A stretch of DNA of 64,000 bases from Streptococcus sanguinis (GTDB lineage: Bacteria; Bacillota; Bacilli; Lactobacillales; Streptococcaceae): NCBI RefSeq assembly GCF_900635155.1, contig NZ_LR134002.1:434001-498000 (forward strand). Reading direction: 5' to 3'. A program made the position numbers and the translations under genes. Of this stretch, positions 35,739 through 45,002 are shown piece by piece. The stretch's first letter is position 1. The number at the start of each line of letters is the position of its first letter. The notes beneath the pieces are model-generated. The model was given only the letters and a program-made list of their open reading frames with translations, did not search any database and was not told where the DNA came from.

Positions 35739-38534
35739 TTGTCTAAAGTAAGATTGTATGAAATCGCCAAAGAACTGGGAAAAGAAAGCAAGGAGGTAGT
35801 GGCTCGTGCTAAGGAACTGGGATTGGATGTCAAAAGTCATTCATCCAGCGTAGAAGCTGACGCTGGTGAGCGAATCAAGTCCAGCTTTACGAAAAAAGCA
35901 GCCGCACCTCAAGCTACTGCAGAAAAGCCTGCAGCAGCTCAGCCATCACCGCAAAAAACTCCTGCCAAAGAGGCGGCACCAGTCAAGGCAGAACAGACAG
36001 AAGCAAAAGTAACTGCTAAGCCAGAAGCGAAAGCAGAAACGGTAGCGCCAGTCAAGCGCCCGCAAAGCCGGAACTTTAAGGCAGAGCGTGAAGCGAGAGC
36101 CAAAGAAGAGGCAGAGCGTCGGAAGCAGCAAGGCAACCGCAAACCACAAAACAAAGAGCAAGGCAAACGTGAGGACCGTGATAGTCGAAATAAGAATCGC
36201 GGAAACCGCAACGACCGAGATAGGGGCAATCGTCCAAATGACCGTCGTGATAATCGTAGTCAAGATGGCCGCCGCAATGGTCAGAATCATCAAGGATTTA
36301 ACGGTCAAAACCGCCAACAGCCTCAAGGACCGAAGATTGACTTTAAGGCCCGGGCAGCAGCTTTGAAAGCAGAGCAGAATGCTGAATACGCTCGCTCCAG
36401 CGAGGAACGCTTTAAGCAAGCACAAGAAGCTAAAGAAGTTATGGAACGGCAAAATCGCCGTAAGGAGCAGCCTAAGGCAGAAGCAAGTGCACCAGTTCAG
36501 CCTGCACCAGCTCCGTCTGCTCCAGCAGCGAATCCAAGCCCAGCGCCAGCCGCTGTGGATACGCGTCGTAAGAAGCAAGCTCGACCAGATAAGAAGCGCG
36601 ATGATTTTGATCGCGAAGAAGAAGGTCCAAGAAAACAACAAAAGAATCGAAGCAGTCAAAATCAAGTGAGAAATCAAAGAAATAGTAATTGGAATAAAAA
36701 CAAGAAAAATAAAAAAGGAAAGGGCAACAATAATCAGGCACCAAAACCTGTTACAGAACGTAAGTTCCATGAGTTGCCAACTGAATTTGAATATACAGAC
36801 GGAATGACCGTTGCAGAAATTGCAAAACGGATCAAGCGCGAGCCAGCTGAAATTGTTAAGAAGCTCTTTATGATGGGCGTGATGGCAACGCAAAACCAAT
36901 CTCTTGACGGCGATACTATTGAGCTCCTCATGGTGGACTACGGTATCGAAGCTAAGAAGAAGGTGGAAGTTGACACAGCTGACATTGAGCGCTTCTTCGT
37001 GGAAGAAGGTTATATCAACCAAGATGCCTTGGTAGAGCGTCCGCCAGTTGTAACCATCATGGGACACGTTGACCATGGTAAAACAACCCTCTTGGATACC
37101 TTGCGTAACTCTCGCGTAGCTACAGGTGAAGCAGGTGGTATTACTCAGCACATCGGTGCTTACCAGATCGAGGAAAGCGGTAAGAAGATTACTTTCTTGG
37201 ATACGCCTGGACACGCGGCCTTTACTTCTATGCGGGCCCGCGGTGCCTCTGTTACGGATATCACTATCCTGGTGGTAGCGGCTGATGACGGTGTTATGCC
37301 GCAAACGATTGAAGCTATCAACCACTCCAAGGCGGCTGATGTCCCAATCATTGTAGCCATCAACAAGATTGATAAGCCAGGAGCGAATCCTGAGCGAGTG
37401 ATTGGTGAGTTGGCTGAGCATGGTGTCATGTCAACAGCTTGGGGCGGAGATTCTGAATTTGTCGAAATCTCAGCGAAATTCAATCAAAATATCGATAGCT
37501 TGCTAGAAACAGTCCTCTTAGTGGCTGAAATTCAAGAGCTCAAGGCAGATCCGACTGTTCGAGCGATTGGTACAGTCATTGAAGCCCGTCTGGATAAAGG
37601 AAAAGGTGCTGTCGCAACCCTTCTGGTTCAGCAGGGAACTCTGAATGTGCAGGATCCAATTGTTGTTGGTAATACCTTCGGTCGTGTTCGGGCTATGACC
37701 AATGACCTAGGCCGTCGTGTTAAGGTGGCAGGACCATCTACACCAGTTTCTATCACTGGTCTCAATGAAACTCCGATGGCTGGTGACCACTTTGCTGTCT
37801 ATGAAGATGAAAAAGCTGCGCGTGCAGCCGGTGAAGAACGTGCCAAACGTGCCCTTCTCAAACAGCGTCAAGCTACTCACCGCGTCAGTCTGGAAAATCT
37901 CTTTGATACCCTCAAAGCTGGTGAAGTCAAGTCTGTTAATGTTATCATCAAGGCTGATGTACAAGGTTCTGTCGAGGCACTGTCTGCTTCCCTGCAAAAG
38001 ATTGAAGTGGAAGGCGTTAAGATTACCATCGTCCACTCAGCGGTTGGTGCTATCAATGAATCTGACGTGACACTCGCGGAAGCTTCAAATGCTTTCATCA
38101 TCGGATTTAACGTTCGTCCAACATCTCAGGCCCGCCAACAGGCAGAAGCTGATGATGTCGAAATCCGTCTCCACAGCATTATCTACAAGGTTATCGAAGA
38201 AATGGAAGATGCCATGAAGGGAATGCTGGATCCAGAATACGAAGAAAAAATCATCGGGGAAGCTCTTATCCGCGAGACCTTCAAGGTTTCCAAGGTTGGT
38301 ACTATCGGTGGATTTATGGTTATCAACGGTAAAGTGACCCGTGATTCCAAGGTTCGCGTTATCCGTGACGGCGTCGTGATTTACGATGGGGAGCTTGCCA
38401 GCCTCAAGCACTTCAAGGATGATGTTAAGGAAGTTACTAATGGCCGCGAAGGTGGACTCATGATTGATGGTTACAATGACATCCAAGTAGATGACACGAT
38501 TGAAGCCTACATCATGGAAGAAATTAAGAAATAA
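35739..38534 (+). CDS. infB: Translation initiation factor IF-2
   Basis: GTPase that delivers initiator tRNA to the ribosome. The 931-residue protein has an N-terminal IF2N domain ([14 protein letters not shown]), a long Ala/Pro then Arg/Asn/Gln-rich disordered stretch (about residues 50-335), a second IF2N, then the GTPase domain with GHVDHGKT at 442-449, DTPGHAAF and NKIDKPGA, followed by domains II-IV. The start is TTG 35739 behind GAGGAGGA. Low complexity in the linker produces long antisense frames that are not genes. Confidence 0.97.
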   Translation: MSKVRLYEIAKELGKESKEVVARAKELGLDVKSHSSSVEADAGERIKSSFTKKAAAPQATAEKPAAAQPSPQKTPAKEAAPVKAEQTEAKVTAKPEAKAETVAPVKRPQSRNFKAEREARAKEEAERRKQQGNRKPQNKEQGKREDRDSRNKNRGNRNDRDRGNRPNDRRDNRSQDGRRNGQNHQGFNGQNRQQPQGPKIDFKARAAALKAEQNAEYARSSEERFKQAQEAKEVMERQNRRKEQPKAEASAPVQPAPAPSAPAANPSPAPAAVDTRRKKQARPDKKRDDFDREEEGPRKQQKNRSSQNQVRNQRNSNWNKNKKNKKGKGNNNQAPKPVTERKFHELPTEFEYTDGMTVAEIAKRIKREPAEIVKKLFMMGVMATQNQSLDGDTIELLMVDYGIEAKKKVEVDTADIERFFVEEGYINQDALVERPPVVTIMGHVDHGKTTLLDTLRNSRVATGEAGGITQHIGAYQIEESGKKITFLDTPGHAAFTSMRARGASVTDITILVVAADDGVMPQTIEAINHSKAADVPIIVAINKIDKPGANPERVIGELAEHGVMSTAWGGDSEFVEISAKFNQNIDSLLETVLLVAEIQELKADPTVRAIGTVIEARLDKGKGAVATLLVQQGTLNVQDPIVVGNTFGRVRAMTNDLGRRVKVAGPSTPVSITGLNETPMAGDHFAVYEDEKAARAAGEERAKRALLKQRQATHRVSLENLFDTLKAGEVKSVNVIIKADVQGSVEALSASLQKIEVEGVKITIVHSAVGAINESDVTLAEASNAFIIGFNVRPTSQARQQAEADDVEIRLHSIIYKVIEEMEDAMKGMLDPEYEEKIIGEALIRETFKVSKVGTIGGFMVINGKVTRDSKVRVIRDGVVIYDGELASLKHFKDDVKEVTNGREGGLMIDGYNDIQVDDTIEAYIMEEIKK

Positions 38535-38547
38535 GATAAGAAGTCCG

Positions 38548-38625
38548 TTAAAAACTCGCAGTGAAATCATTGTTGGTGGAAGTCTGTACTTCTAGTCCCA
38601 TGTTTTTTTCACAAAGAGTTTAAAA
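38548..38625 (+). repeat. Large imperfect hairpin downstream of infB
   Basis: GTTAAAAACTC-gca-GTGAAA pairs with TTTCAC-aaa-GAGTTTAAAAC across about 78 nt; a second hairpin GAAGT-ctgt-ACTTC sits in the loop. Not a standard terminator because the T-run lies inside the outer stem. Confidence 0.5.
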
Positions 38626-38649
38626 CGAATCTTATTCAACCAAAACTAA

Positions 38650-38680
38650 AATATAAGCTAGGCCTAGCCTAGCTTATATT
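38650..38680 (+). repeat. Perfect 14-bp inverted repeat between infB and rbfA
   Basis: AATATAAGCTAGGC (38650-38663), CTA loop, GCCTAGCTTATATT (38667-38680). No T-run follows, so it is not an obvious terminator. Together with the larger hairpin it fills most of the 176-base gap. Confidence 0.75.
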
Positions 38681-38710
38681 GCAGAAGAGAAAAATTAGAA
38701 AGGAAATCTC

Positions 38711-39061
38711 ATGGCAAATAATTTTCGTACAGACCGTGTAGGCATGGAAATCAAGCGCGAAGTCAATGAAATCTTGCAGAAAAAAGTTCGTGATCCGCGG
38801 GTGCAGGGTGTAACCATTACCGATGTCCAAATGCTGGGCGACCTGTCCATGGCCAAGGTCTACTACACGATTATGAGCAATCTGGCCTCTGATAATCAAA
38901 AAGCTCAGACCGGTCTGGAAAAAGCGACCGGTACCATCAAGCGAGAGCTGGGTCACAATCTGAAAATGTACAAGATTCCAGATTTGACCTTTGTCAAGGA
39001 CGAATCCATCGAGTATGGCAATAAAATCGACCAGATGCTGCGCGATTTAGAGAAAAAGTAA
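38711..39061 (+). CDS. rbfA: Ribosome-binding factor A
   Basis: 30S maturation factor needed for cold adaptation. The 116-residue KH-fold protein shows [23 protein letters not shown] and [16 protein letters not shown], both RbfA signatures. GAAAGGAA precedes the ATG. Last gene of the nusA operon; the 176-base structured gap before it suggests separate processing or regulation. Confidence 0.95.
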   Translation: MANNFRTDRVGMEIKREVNEILQKKVRDPRVQGVTITDVQMLGDLSMAKVYYTIMSNLASDNQKAQTGLEKATGTIKRELGHNLKMYKIPDLTFVKDESIEYGNKIDQMLRDLEKK

Positions 39062-39063
39062 AG

Positions 39064-39102
39064 CAGAAACTCAGCTGTCATGGCTGGGTTTTCTGTTTTT
39101 TA
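39064..39102 (+). terminator. Terminator of the nusA-rbfA operon
   Basis: AGAAACTCAGC, loop, GCTGGGTTTTCT, then GTTTTTTAATTT. Confidence 0.75.
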
Positions 39103-39299
39103 ATTTAATATAACAATTTTTTGTAAAAATAGGTATATACCATTTACAAATAAAAAAGAAAGAGTTATAATATAGTCAAGAAAACTCAGAGATTCAAAAG
39201 CGGGAGTTAGAAAGCAGCTATAGAAAGATGCTAGCTCTATCACAGAATTCCGCTTTGAATGGCAGAGAATACAGAAGTCAAGACAAGGGAGGCAGTCTT

Positions 39300-40451
39300 A
39301 TGCCTACATATATTAAAGCAGATCAATTTTTCTATCCTCAGGGAATCCGTCAGGGCGGTTATTTAGAGCTGATTGACGGTAAATTTGGCAAGCTGGTGCA
39401 GTCTGTTCCGCAGGATGCAGAAGTCATAGACTACAGCGGCTACTCAATTGCACCAGGTCTGGTGGACACGCACATTCACGGCTTCGGTGGTGTTGATGTA
39501 ATGGACAATAACATCGAAGGAACTCTTCATACCATGAGTGAGGGTCTCTTGACTACCGGTGTGACCAGCTTTTTACCTACAACGCTGACTTCGTCCTATG
39601 AACGGCTCTTAGCGGTTACTGAAAATATCGGTGCTCGCTATCAAGAAGCCAGCGGGGCCAAGATTCGCGGACTCTATTTTGAAGGGCCTTATTTCACCGA
39701 GAAGTATAAAGGCGCCCAAAACCCTGCCTATATGAAAGATCCTAGCATGGATGAGTTTCGTGCTTGGCAGAAGGCCGCAAATGGCTTGCTCAATAAGATT
39801 GCTCTCGCACCAGAGCGTGAAGGCGTAGAGGAATTTGTCCGTACGCTGAGTGATGAAGGTGTGACCGTTGCTTTGGGGCATTCTAACGCAACCTATGATG
39901 AAGCCAAAACTGCGGTCGAAGCAGGCGCTAGTGTCTGGGTGCATGCTTACAATGGTATGCGGGGCTTGACCCACCGGGAGCTGGGCATGGTTGGTGCCAT
40001 GTATGAGTTGCCCCACACCTATGCGGAGCTGATTTGTGACGGCCATCATGTGGACCCTAAGGCCTGTGACATCTTGCTCAAGCAGAAGGGACATGAAAAT
40101 ATTGCCCTCATTACTGACTGTATGACTGCAGGAGGTCTTGAAGATGGTGACTACATGCTGGGAGAATTTCCAGTGGTCGTGGCGGAAGGAACAGCTCGGC
40201 TCAAGTCAACGGGCAATCTAGCTGGCTCTATCCTCAAACTCAAGGACGGATTGAAAAATGTGGTCAAATGGGGCATTGCCAATCCTCATCAGGCGGTCAT
40301 GATGGCTAGCCTGATTCCGGCGAAATCCGTTCATATTGATGATGTCTGCGGACAAATCAAGGAAGGCTACGATGCTGACTTTATCGTCTTGGATAAAGAT
40401 TTAGAGCTGGTAGCTACTTACCTTGATGGTCAAGAACGATTCCATGTATGA
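39300..40451 (+). CDS. nagA: N-acetylglucosamine-6-phosphate deacetylase
   Basis: Removes acetate from GlcNAc-6-P, feeding amino sugars into glycolysis or cell-wall synthesis. From ATG 39300 it is 383 residues. His58 and His60 (DTHIHGFGG) are metal-site residues, GHSNAT and ITDCMTAGG are further amidohydrolase motifs. GGGAGG stands 8 nt before this ATG; an in-frame ATG at 39228 lacks a ribosome site and would add non-conserved sequence. Confidence 0.95.
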   Translation: MPTYIKADQFFYPQGIRQGGYLELIDGKFGKLVQSVPQDAEVIDYSGYSIAPGLVDTHIHGFGGVDVMDNNIEGTLHTMSEGLLTTGVTSFLPTTLTSSYERLLAVTENIGARYQEASGAKIRGLYFEGPYFTEKYKGAQNPAYMKDPSMDEFRAWQKAANGLLNKIALAPEREGVEEFVRTLSDEGVTVALGHSNATYDEAKTAVEAGASVWVHAYNGMRGLTHRELGMVGAMYELPHTYAELICDGHHVDPKACDILLKQKGHENIALITDCMTAGGLEDGDYMLGEFPVVVAEGTARLKSTGNLAGSILKLKDGLKNVVKWGIANPHQAVMMASLIPAKSVHIDDVCGQIKEGYDADFIVLDKDLELVATYLDGQERFHV

Positions 40452-40491
40452 GAACCGCAGGTATTTTAAATTAGTCTCCTTATATTTTTCA

Positions 40492-40519
40492 GAAAGAGCA
40501 GGGAAACCTGTTCTTTTTG
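40492..40519 (+). terminator. Terminator of nagA
   Basis: AAAGAGCAGG, loop GAAA, CCTGTTCTTT, then TTGATT. Confidence 0.75.
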
Positions 40520-40609
40520 ATTGGCAAGCTACTCGATAGCCTTCTCCTAGATTTGAATTGCTTTCTTAGGCGTGATATAATGAGACTATAATGTAAACAG
40601 GAGTAGGCT

Positions 40610-40804
40610 ATGAAACGAATTGATGCGAAATTTTTGATAATGGGACTTGTTTTGATGCTGGCGGGACTGATCTTTGGACGAATCTTAATCCTTGTCGCAG
40701 GAGTTGCTTTCATTATCTATAGCTTTTTCAGTAAAGGAATGGAGCCGACCAAGGAAAATATCTTCAAACCCAAACCAATACTGAAGAAGAAGGAAAAAAA
40801 GTGA
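40610..40804 (+). CDS. Small hydrophobic membrane protein (64 aa)
   Basis: AGGAG lies 7 nt before the ATG. Residues 8-25 and 27-41 are hydrophobic and probably form one or two membrane segments; the last 20 residues are strongly basic (KKKEKK end). Not recognised as any family. Two short hairpins, GAGCAG/CTGCTC at 40803-40816 and CTGCCTT/AAGGCAG at 40835-40851, follow it. Confidence 0.6.
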   Translation: MKRIDAKFLIMGLVLMLAGLIFGRILILVAGVAFIIYSFFSKGMEPTKENIFKPKPILKKKEKK

Positions 40805-40880
40805 GCAGTTCTGCTCTTGTAATCACTGTAGCAGCTGCCTTACTGAAGGCAGTAGATGGAACTTATGAAGGAGACATGAG

Positions 40881-41726
40881 ATGAGAGAATATCTTTTGAA
40901 CAATGGTGTAGGCATTCCGGTGCTGGGCTTTGGTACTTGGAAGGCTCAGGATGGCGAAGAAGCTTATCAGGCAACATTAGCCGCTCTCAAGGCAGGCTAT
41001 CGTCACATTGATACGGCAGCTATCTATAAGAACGAAGAGAGTGTCGGACGGGCAATCAAGGACAGCGGCATTCCGCGGGAGGAGCTCTTCATCACGACCA
41101 AGCTTTGGAATGACGTTCATACTTATGAGGAGGCTCAAGAGGCCTTTGCTGCCTCAATGGAGCGGTTGGGACTGGACTATCTGGACCTCTACCTCATCCA
41201 CTGGCCGAATCCCAAACCCCTGAGGGAAAACGATGCTTGGAAAAAGCGCAATGCCGAAGTCTGGCGGGCTATGGAAGATCTTTATAATCTCGGAAAGATT
41301 CGAGCGATTGGCGTCAGCAATTTCCTGCCTCATCACTTAGAAGCCTTGCTTGAAACTGCGCGTATGACCCCAGCTGTCAATCAAATCCGCCTGGCTCCAG
41401 GTGTCTATCAGACAGAAGCGGTGAACTTCTGTCGTGAGCATGAGATTTTACTGGAAGCTTGGGGACCATTTGGTCAAGGTGAGCTCTTCCAAAATCCAGC
41501 CGTGCAGGCTGTGGCAGACAAGTATGGCAAGACCATTGCACAAGTCGCTCTAGCCTGGAGCTTGCAGGAAGGCTTCCTGCCCCTGCCTAAGTCGGTCACT
41601 CCGAGCCGGATTGCCAGCAATCTGGACTGCTTTGACATCGAGCTAGACGCTGCTGACTTGGAAGTGCTCAAAAATGTCAGCGGTTTGGCCGGTGGCGCAC
41701 CAAATCCGGATGGGATGGATTTTTAG
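40881..41726 (+). CDS. Aldo/keto reductase
   Basis: NADPH-dependent carbonyl reductase of the 2,5-diketo-gluconate reductase-like group. The 281-residue TIM barrel has the tetrad Asp44, Tyr49, Lys74 and His107, plus GFGTW at the N-terminus and LPKSVTPSRI near the cofactor-binding end. AAGGAGA precedes the ATG. Substrate unknown; aldehyde detoxification is a common role. Confidence 0.92.
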   Translation: MREYLLNNGVGIPVLGFGTWKAQDGEEAYQATLAALKAGYRHIDTAAIYKNEESVGRAIKDSGIPREELFITTKLWNDVHTYEEAQEAFAASMERLGLDYLDLYLIHWPNPKPLRENDAWKKRNAEVWRAMEDLYNLGKIRAIGVSNFLPHHLEALLETARMTPAVNQIRLAPGVYQTEAVNFCREHEILLEAWGPFGQGELFQNPAVQAVADKYGKTIAQVALAWSLQEGFLPLPKSVTPSRIASNLDCFDIELDAADLEVLKNVSGLAGGAPNPDGMDF

Positions 41727-41807
41727 ATGAAAATCCTAAACAGGAAATTACTCGATACTAGTTTCTAAGTCATTAGATTTAGGACATGAACTTATTGTAG
41801 ATAAAAT

Positions 41808-41841
41808 AAATCTCTCAGTTTATATATTGAGAGATTTTTTG
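41808..41841 (+). terminator. Terminator of the aldo/keto reductase gene
   Basis: AAATCTCTCA, loop, TGAGAGATTT, then TTTTG. Confidence 0.85.
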
Positions 41842-41886
41842 TTAGCTGATTTATTTTATGTAATGAATAAGAAACGAATGAAAAAA

Positions 41887-41895
41887 TGGTATAAT
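41887..41895 (+). promoter_or_regulatory. Extended -10 promoter of the hsd operon
   Basis: TGGTATAAT with the -10 at 41890-41895, about 35 nt before the hsdR ATG. No good -35. Confidence 0.55.
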
Positions 41896-41930
41896 AAGAA
41901 ATAATAGATTTTATAGTAAGGGTTGATTAT

Positions 41931-44900
41931 ATGAGAACAAGAGCAGACCAAATTAAATTTTCTGAATTAACTCGCGTCCAAATTCCTGCTGTACTTCACT
42001 TAATTCGGATGGGCTATACCTATCTGTCTCGTAAAAGCCAAGAAATTGTTGAAAGGGATCCTGAAACGAATATTTTGGTATCTATTTTTAGAGAACAGTA
42101 CCTTAAGTTGAATAATTATGCAACAGATATGGACTTTGAACGAGATTTAAATAATATCAAGCTAGAATTGAATCAAAATGATTTGGGGCGAGCTTTCTAT
42201 AATCGTTTTCAGGGGAATGAAGGGGGAACCTACATTGATTGGAACAATCTGGAAGAGAACACTTTTCATGTAGCCTTGGAAGTTTCTTGTAAAAATGGCA
42301 ATGATGAGTTCAGACCAGATGTGATGGTTTTCATTAATGGCTTGCCGCTCTCTTATATTGAGGTGAAACAGCCCAATGCGATTAGAGATGGGAAAACAGG
42401 TATTCAATCCGAGCAGGATAGAACAAGATATCGCTTTGAAAACAAGAAATTTCGCCGTTTCAATAATATAACACAATTTATTACCTTTTCAGATAATTCA
42501 TCTTATGTGAGTGGGCAAGGAGGCCAAAGACAGGGGTCTTATTATTGTTCAAACTCCTTTTCTAAGACAAAATTCAATGCCTTTAAAGAAGAAAGGGAGG
42601 CTGATTTTCTTCATGCTTTTCAGTCTCTAACTCAGGAAGATATTGAAAATGTTTTAGCAGATATGAATCAGCTCCCGCTTCAAACCCTTCCAGAGTTTGC
42701 AACAAATATGCAGCCGGATACCCCATGCAATTCGTTTCTGACTTCTATTTACCAAAAAGAGCGTCTCTTTTTTATGTTGCGTTTTGGTCTTGCTTATGTT
42801 GAGGAAGAAGGTAAGGACGGGCAACGCCAACTACAAAAGCATGTAATGCGCTATCCGCAATATTTTGCTACCCGAGCTATCAAAGATATGATTTCAAAGG
42901 GTATTAAAAAGGGTGTTATTTGGCATACTCAAGGTTCGGGTAAGACAGCCTTGGCTTATTTTAATATTCGTTATTTAAAAAATTATTTTTCAAAACAACG
43001 TATTATTCCAAAATTCTATTTTGTTGTTGATCGCTTAGATTTAGCTGACCAAGCCTATAGAGAGTTTGCTAAGCGAGGTTTACGGGTTAAACGTATCAAT
43101 AAACCAAAAGAATTAAATCAAAAGCAGGATGGCTATGATGTTGCTGTTGTAAATATCCAAAAATTCAAAGACAGCTCTGATTTGAGAGATCGTTCTGGAT
43201 ATGATCTTAGCTGTCAAAATGTTTATTTTATTGATGAGGCTCATAGGTCTTACAATGAACGAGGATCCTATCTGCCAAATCTTTACAACTCGGACAAAGG
43301 TGCTATTAAAATTGCACTAACAGGTACTCCTTTGATTACCTACAAGAAAGATGGACGGACCAAAGAGAGTCATGCAACGACGCGAGATATTTTCGGAAAT
43401 TACATCCATAAATATTACTACAACCAATCTATTGACGATGGCTTTACTCTCCGACTGATGAGAGAAGATATTGAAACCTCATATAAGGAAAATCTTCGGG
43501 TTATAAATGAAGAAATTCAACGTGGTGGACTGTCTAAGGAAGACATCTTTGCCCATCGTAAGTATGTCTCACCAATGTTAGATTTTATCTTAGAAGATTT
43601 CACTAGAGCAAGGGAATTTATTTTTGATGACGATTCTATCGGAGGGATGATTGTTTGCGATTCTTCTAAACAGGCGCGTGAGCTAGAACGTCAACTTGAG
43701 GAACGACGGCGAAATGGTCAAACCAACCTAAGTTCAGCTCTCATTTTGCATGATGAAGGGGATAAGGACTATAAGAAAGAAAGGGTGGAAGCATTTAAGG
43801 AAGGCAAGATTGATTTGATTATTGTCTACTCTATGCTTCTAACTGGTTTTGACGCTCCTAGGCTAAAACGTCTTTATTTAGGTCGCAAAATAAAAGCTCA
43901 TAATCTCTTACAAACTCTGACTCGTGTTAATAGACCCTATAAAGATTATTTGTTCGGTTATGTAGTTGACTTTGCAGATATTTCCCAAGAGTTTGATAAG
44001 ACTAATCGAGCCTATCTTGAGGAACTTAATCATGAGTATGATATTACAGTCACTGGTGAAAATGGAGAAGATGTCTTTGGGTCTCTTTTTGTACCCGCTG
44101 ATGAGATTAGTCGAGAATTGGAAAAATCAAATCTTATTTTGATGGATTACCCAACTGGAAATCGAGCGGCCTTTGCAATAGCTGTTGATGAAGTGAAAGA
44201 CAGAAGAGAGTTGATTGAACTCAAAAAAGCGATAGAATCTGTGAAACAGTACTATAACATTGCAAGTCTCCTAGGCTATAAGGAGTTAATGGATCAAATT
44301 GATATCAAATTAATTTCGACTTTTTTGAACATCATCTCCAGAAGATTGATCAACCTTTCTGCTATGGAAAGACCCGATGACTTTTCTAGCCAGGCATTAC
44401 TGAACCTTGCGATGTCAGAAACTAGTTTTTCTTTTGTAAAAATTGCAGAAGAGGAATTGCGATTAGCTGCTAATGATCTGGACGATTTACGTCGGCGGGT
44501 CGCCAATGGACTTAATAACCATAAAGATAAAAAAGATCCTGAATGGGTTCAACTTTTTGAAGAGTTCAAGCGAATTATGAAAAAACATATGATCCATGAG
44601 GAAGAAGGATACACCATGGATGTTATTCTGCATACCAAAGAGGCTTATCATAAACTTTTTGGAGCAGTTGATGATTATCGAACTCGTATGAGACGTTTGA
44701 CAATGAATTTTGATGGAGATGAGATGGCTGCTAGAAGCTATAAGCATGCAACGAACTCGTCCAAAGTTAGTGCTTTTCCTGCAGTTTATCATGTCATCAA
44801 GGGAGCTAAAATTCAGATTGATAGACTAGTTGGTCAAAATCAAGGCGTACTAGATAATGAGGCTTTTCTAAAAAGGATGATTAGTCAGGCAGCTCGCGAG

Positions 44901-45002
44901 GAAATGAAAAAAACAAAATTAAACAGTAGTTTGACCAGAGAAAATTTTGAAAAACTCGTGGAATCACTGTTTGAACAATATGAAGAGGAATACCAACATT
45001 AA
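41931..45002 (+). CDS. hsdR: Type I restriction enzyme, R subunit
   Basis: Motor and nuclease subunit that translocates and cuts unmodified DNA. The 1023-residue protein has the PD-(D/E)xK nuclease site (Asp130 and EVK at 144-146), Walker A TQGSGKTA with Lys338, a DEAH box (IDEAHRSYNERGSY), and helicase motifs TGTPLI, SMLLTGFDAPRL and TLTRVNRPYK. It is followed without a gap by hsdM (1-base overlap). The upstream ribosome site (AAGGG) is weak. Composition is AT-richer than the housekeeping genes, which fits horizontal acquisition. Confidence 0.96.
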   Translation: MRTRADQIKFSELTRVQIPAVLHLIRMGYTYLSRKSQEIVERDPETNILVSIFREQYLKLNNYATDMDFERDLNNIKLELNQNDLGRAFYNRFQGNEGGTYIDWNNLEENTFHVALEVSCKNGNDEFRPDVMVFINGLPLSYIEVKQPNAIRDGKTGIQSEQDRTRYRFENKKFRRFNNITQFITFSDNSSYVSGQGGQRQGSYYCSNSFSKTKFNAFKEEREADFLHAFQSLTQEDIENVLADMNQLPLQTLPEFATNMQPDTPCNSFLTSIYQKERLFFMLRFGLAYVEEEGKDGQRQLQKHVMRYPQYFATRAIKDMISKGIKKGVIWHTQGSGKTALAYFNIRYLKNYFSKQRIIPKFYFVVDRLDLADQAYREFAKRGLRVKRINKPKELNQKQDGYDVAVVNIQKFKDSSDLRDRSGYDLSCQNVYFIDEAHRSYNERGSYLPNLYNSDKGAIKIALTGTPLITYKKDGRTKESHATTRDIFGNYIHKYYYNQSIDDGFTLRLMREDIETSYKENLRVINEEIQRGGLSKEDIFAHRKYVSPMLDFILEDFTRAREFIFDDDSIGGMIVCDSSKQARELERQLEERRRNGQTNLSSALILHDEGDKDYKKERVEAFKEGKIDLIIVYSMLLTGFDAPRLKRLYLGRKIKAHNLLQTLTRVNRPYKDYLFGYVVDFADISQEFDKTNRAYLEELNHEYDITVTGENGEDVFGSLFVPADEISRELEKSNLILMDYPTGNRAAFAIAVDEVKDRRELIELKKAIESVKQYYNIASLLGYKELMDQIDIKLISTFLNIISRRLINLSAMERPDDFSSQALLNLAMSETSFSFVKIAEEELRLAANDLDDLRRRVANGLNNHKDKKDPEWVQLFEEFKRIMKKHMIHEEEGYTMDVILHTKEAYHKLFGAVDDYRTRMRRLTMNFDGDEMAARSYKHATNSSKVSAFPAVYHVIKGAKIQIDRLVGQNQGVLDNEAFLKRMISQAAREEMKKTKLNSSLTRENFEKLVESLFEQYEEEYQH

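Noticed and set aside
35946-37421. 491-codon open frame on the minus strand
   Set aside because: It lies wholly inside infB, has no ribosome site, and its odd composition reflects the Arg/Gln-rich low-complexity linker of IF-2.
38650-38680. Intrinsic terminator after infB
   Set aside because: The stem is perfect but no T-run follows on either side, so I list it as a repeat.
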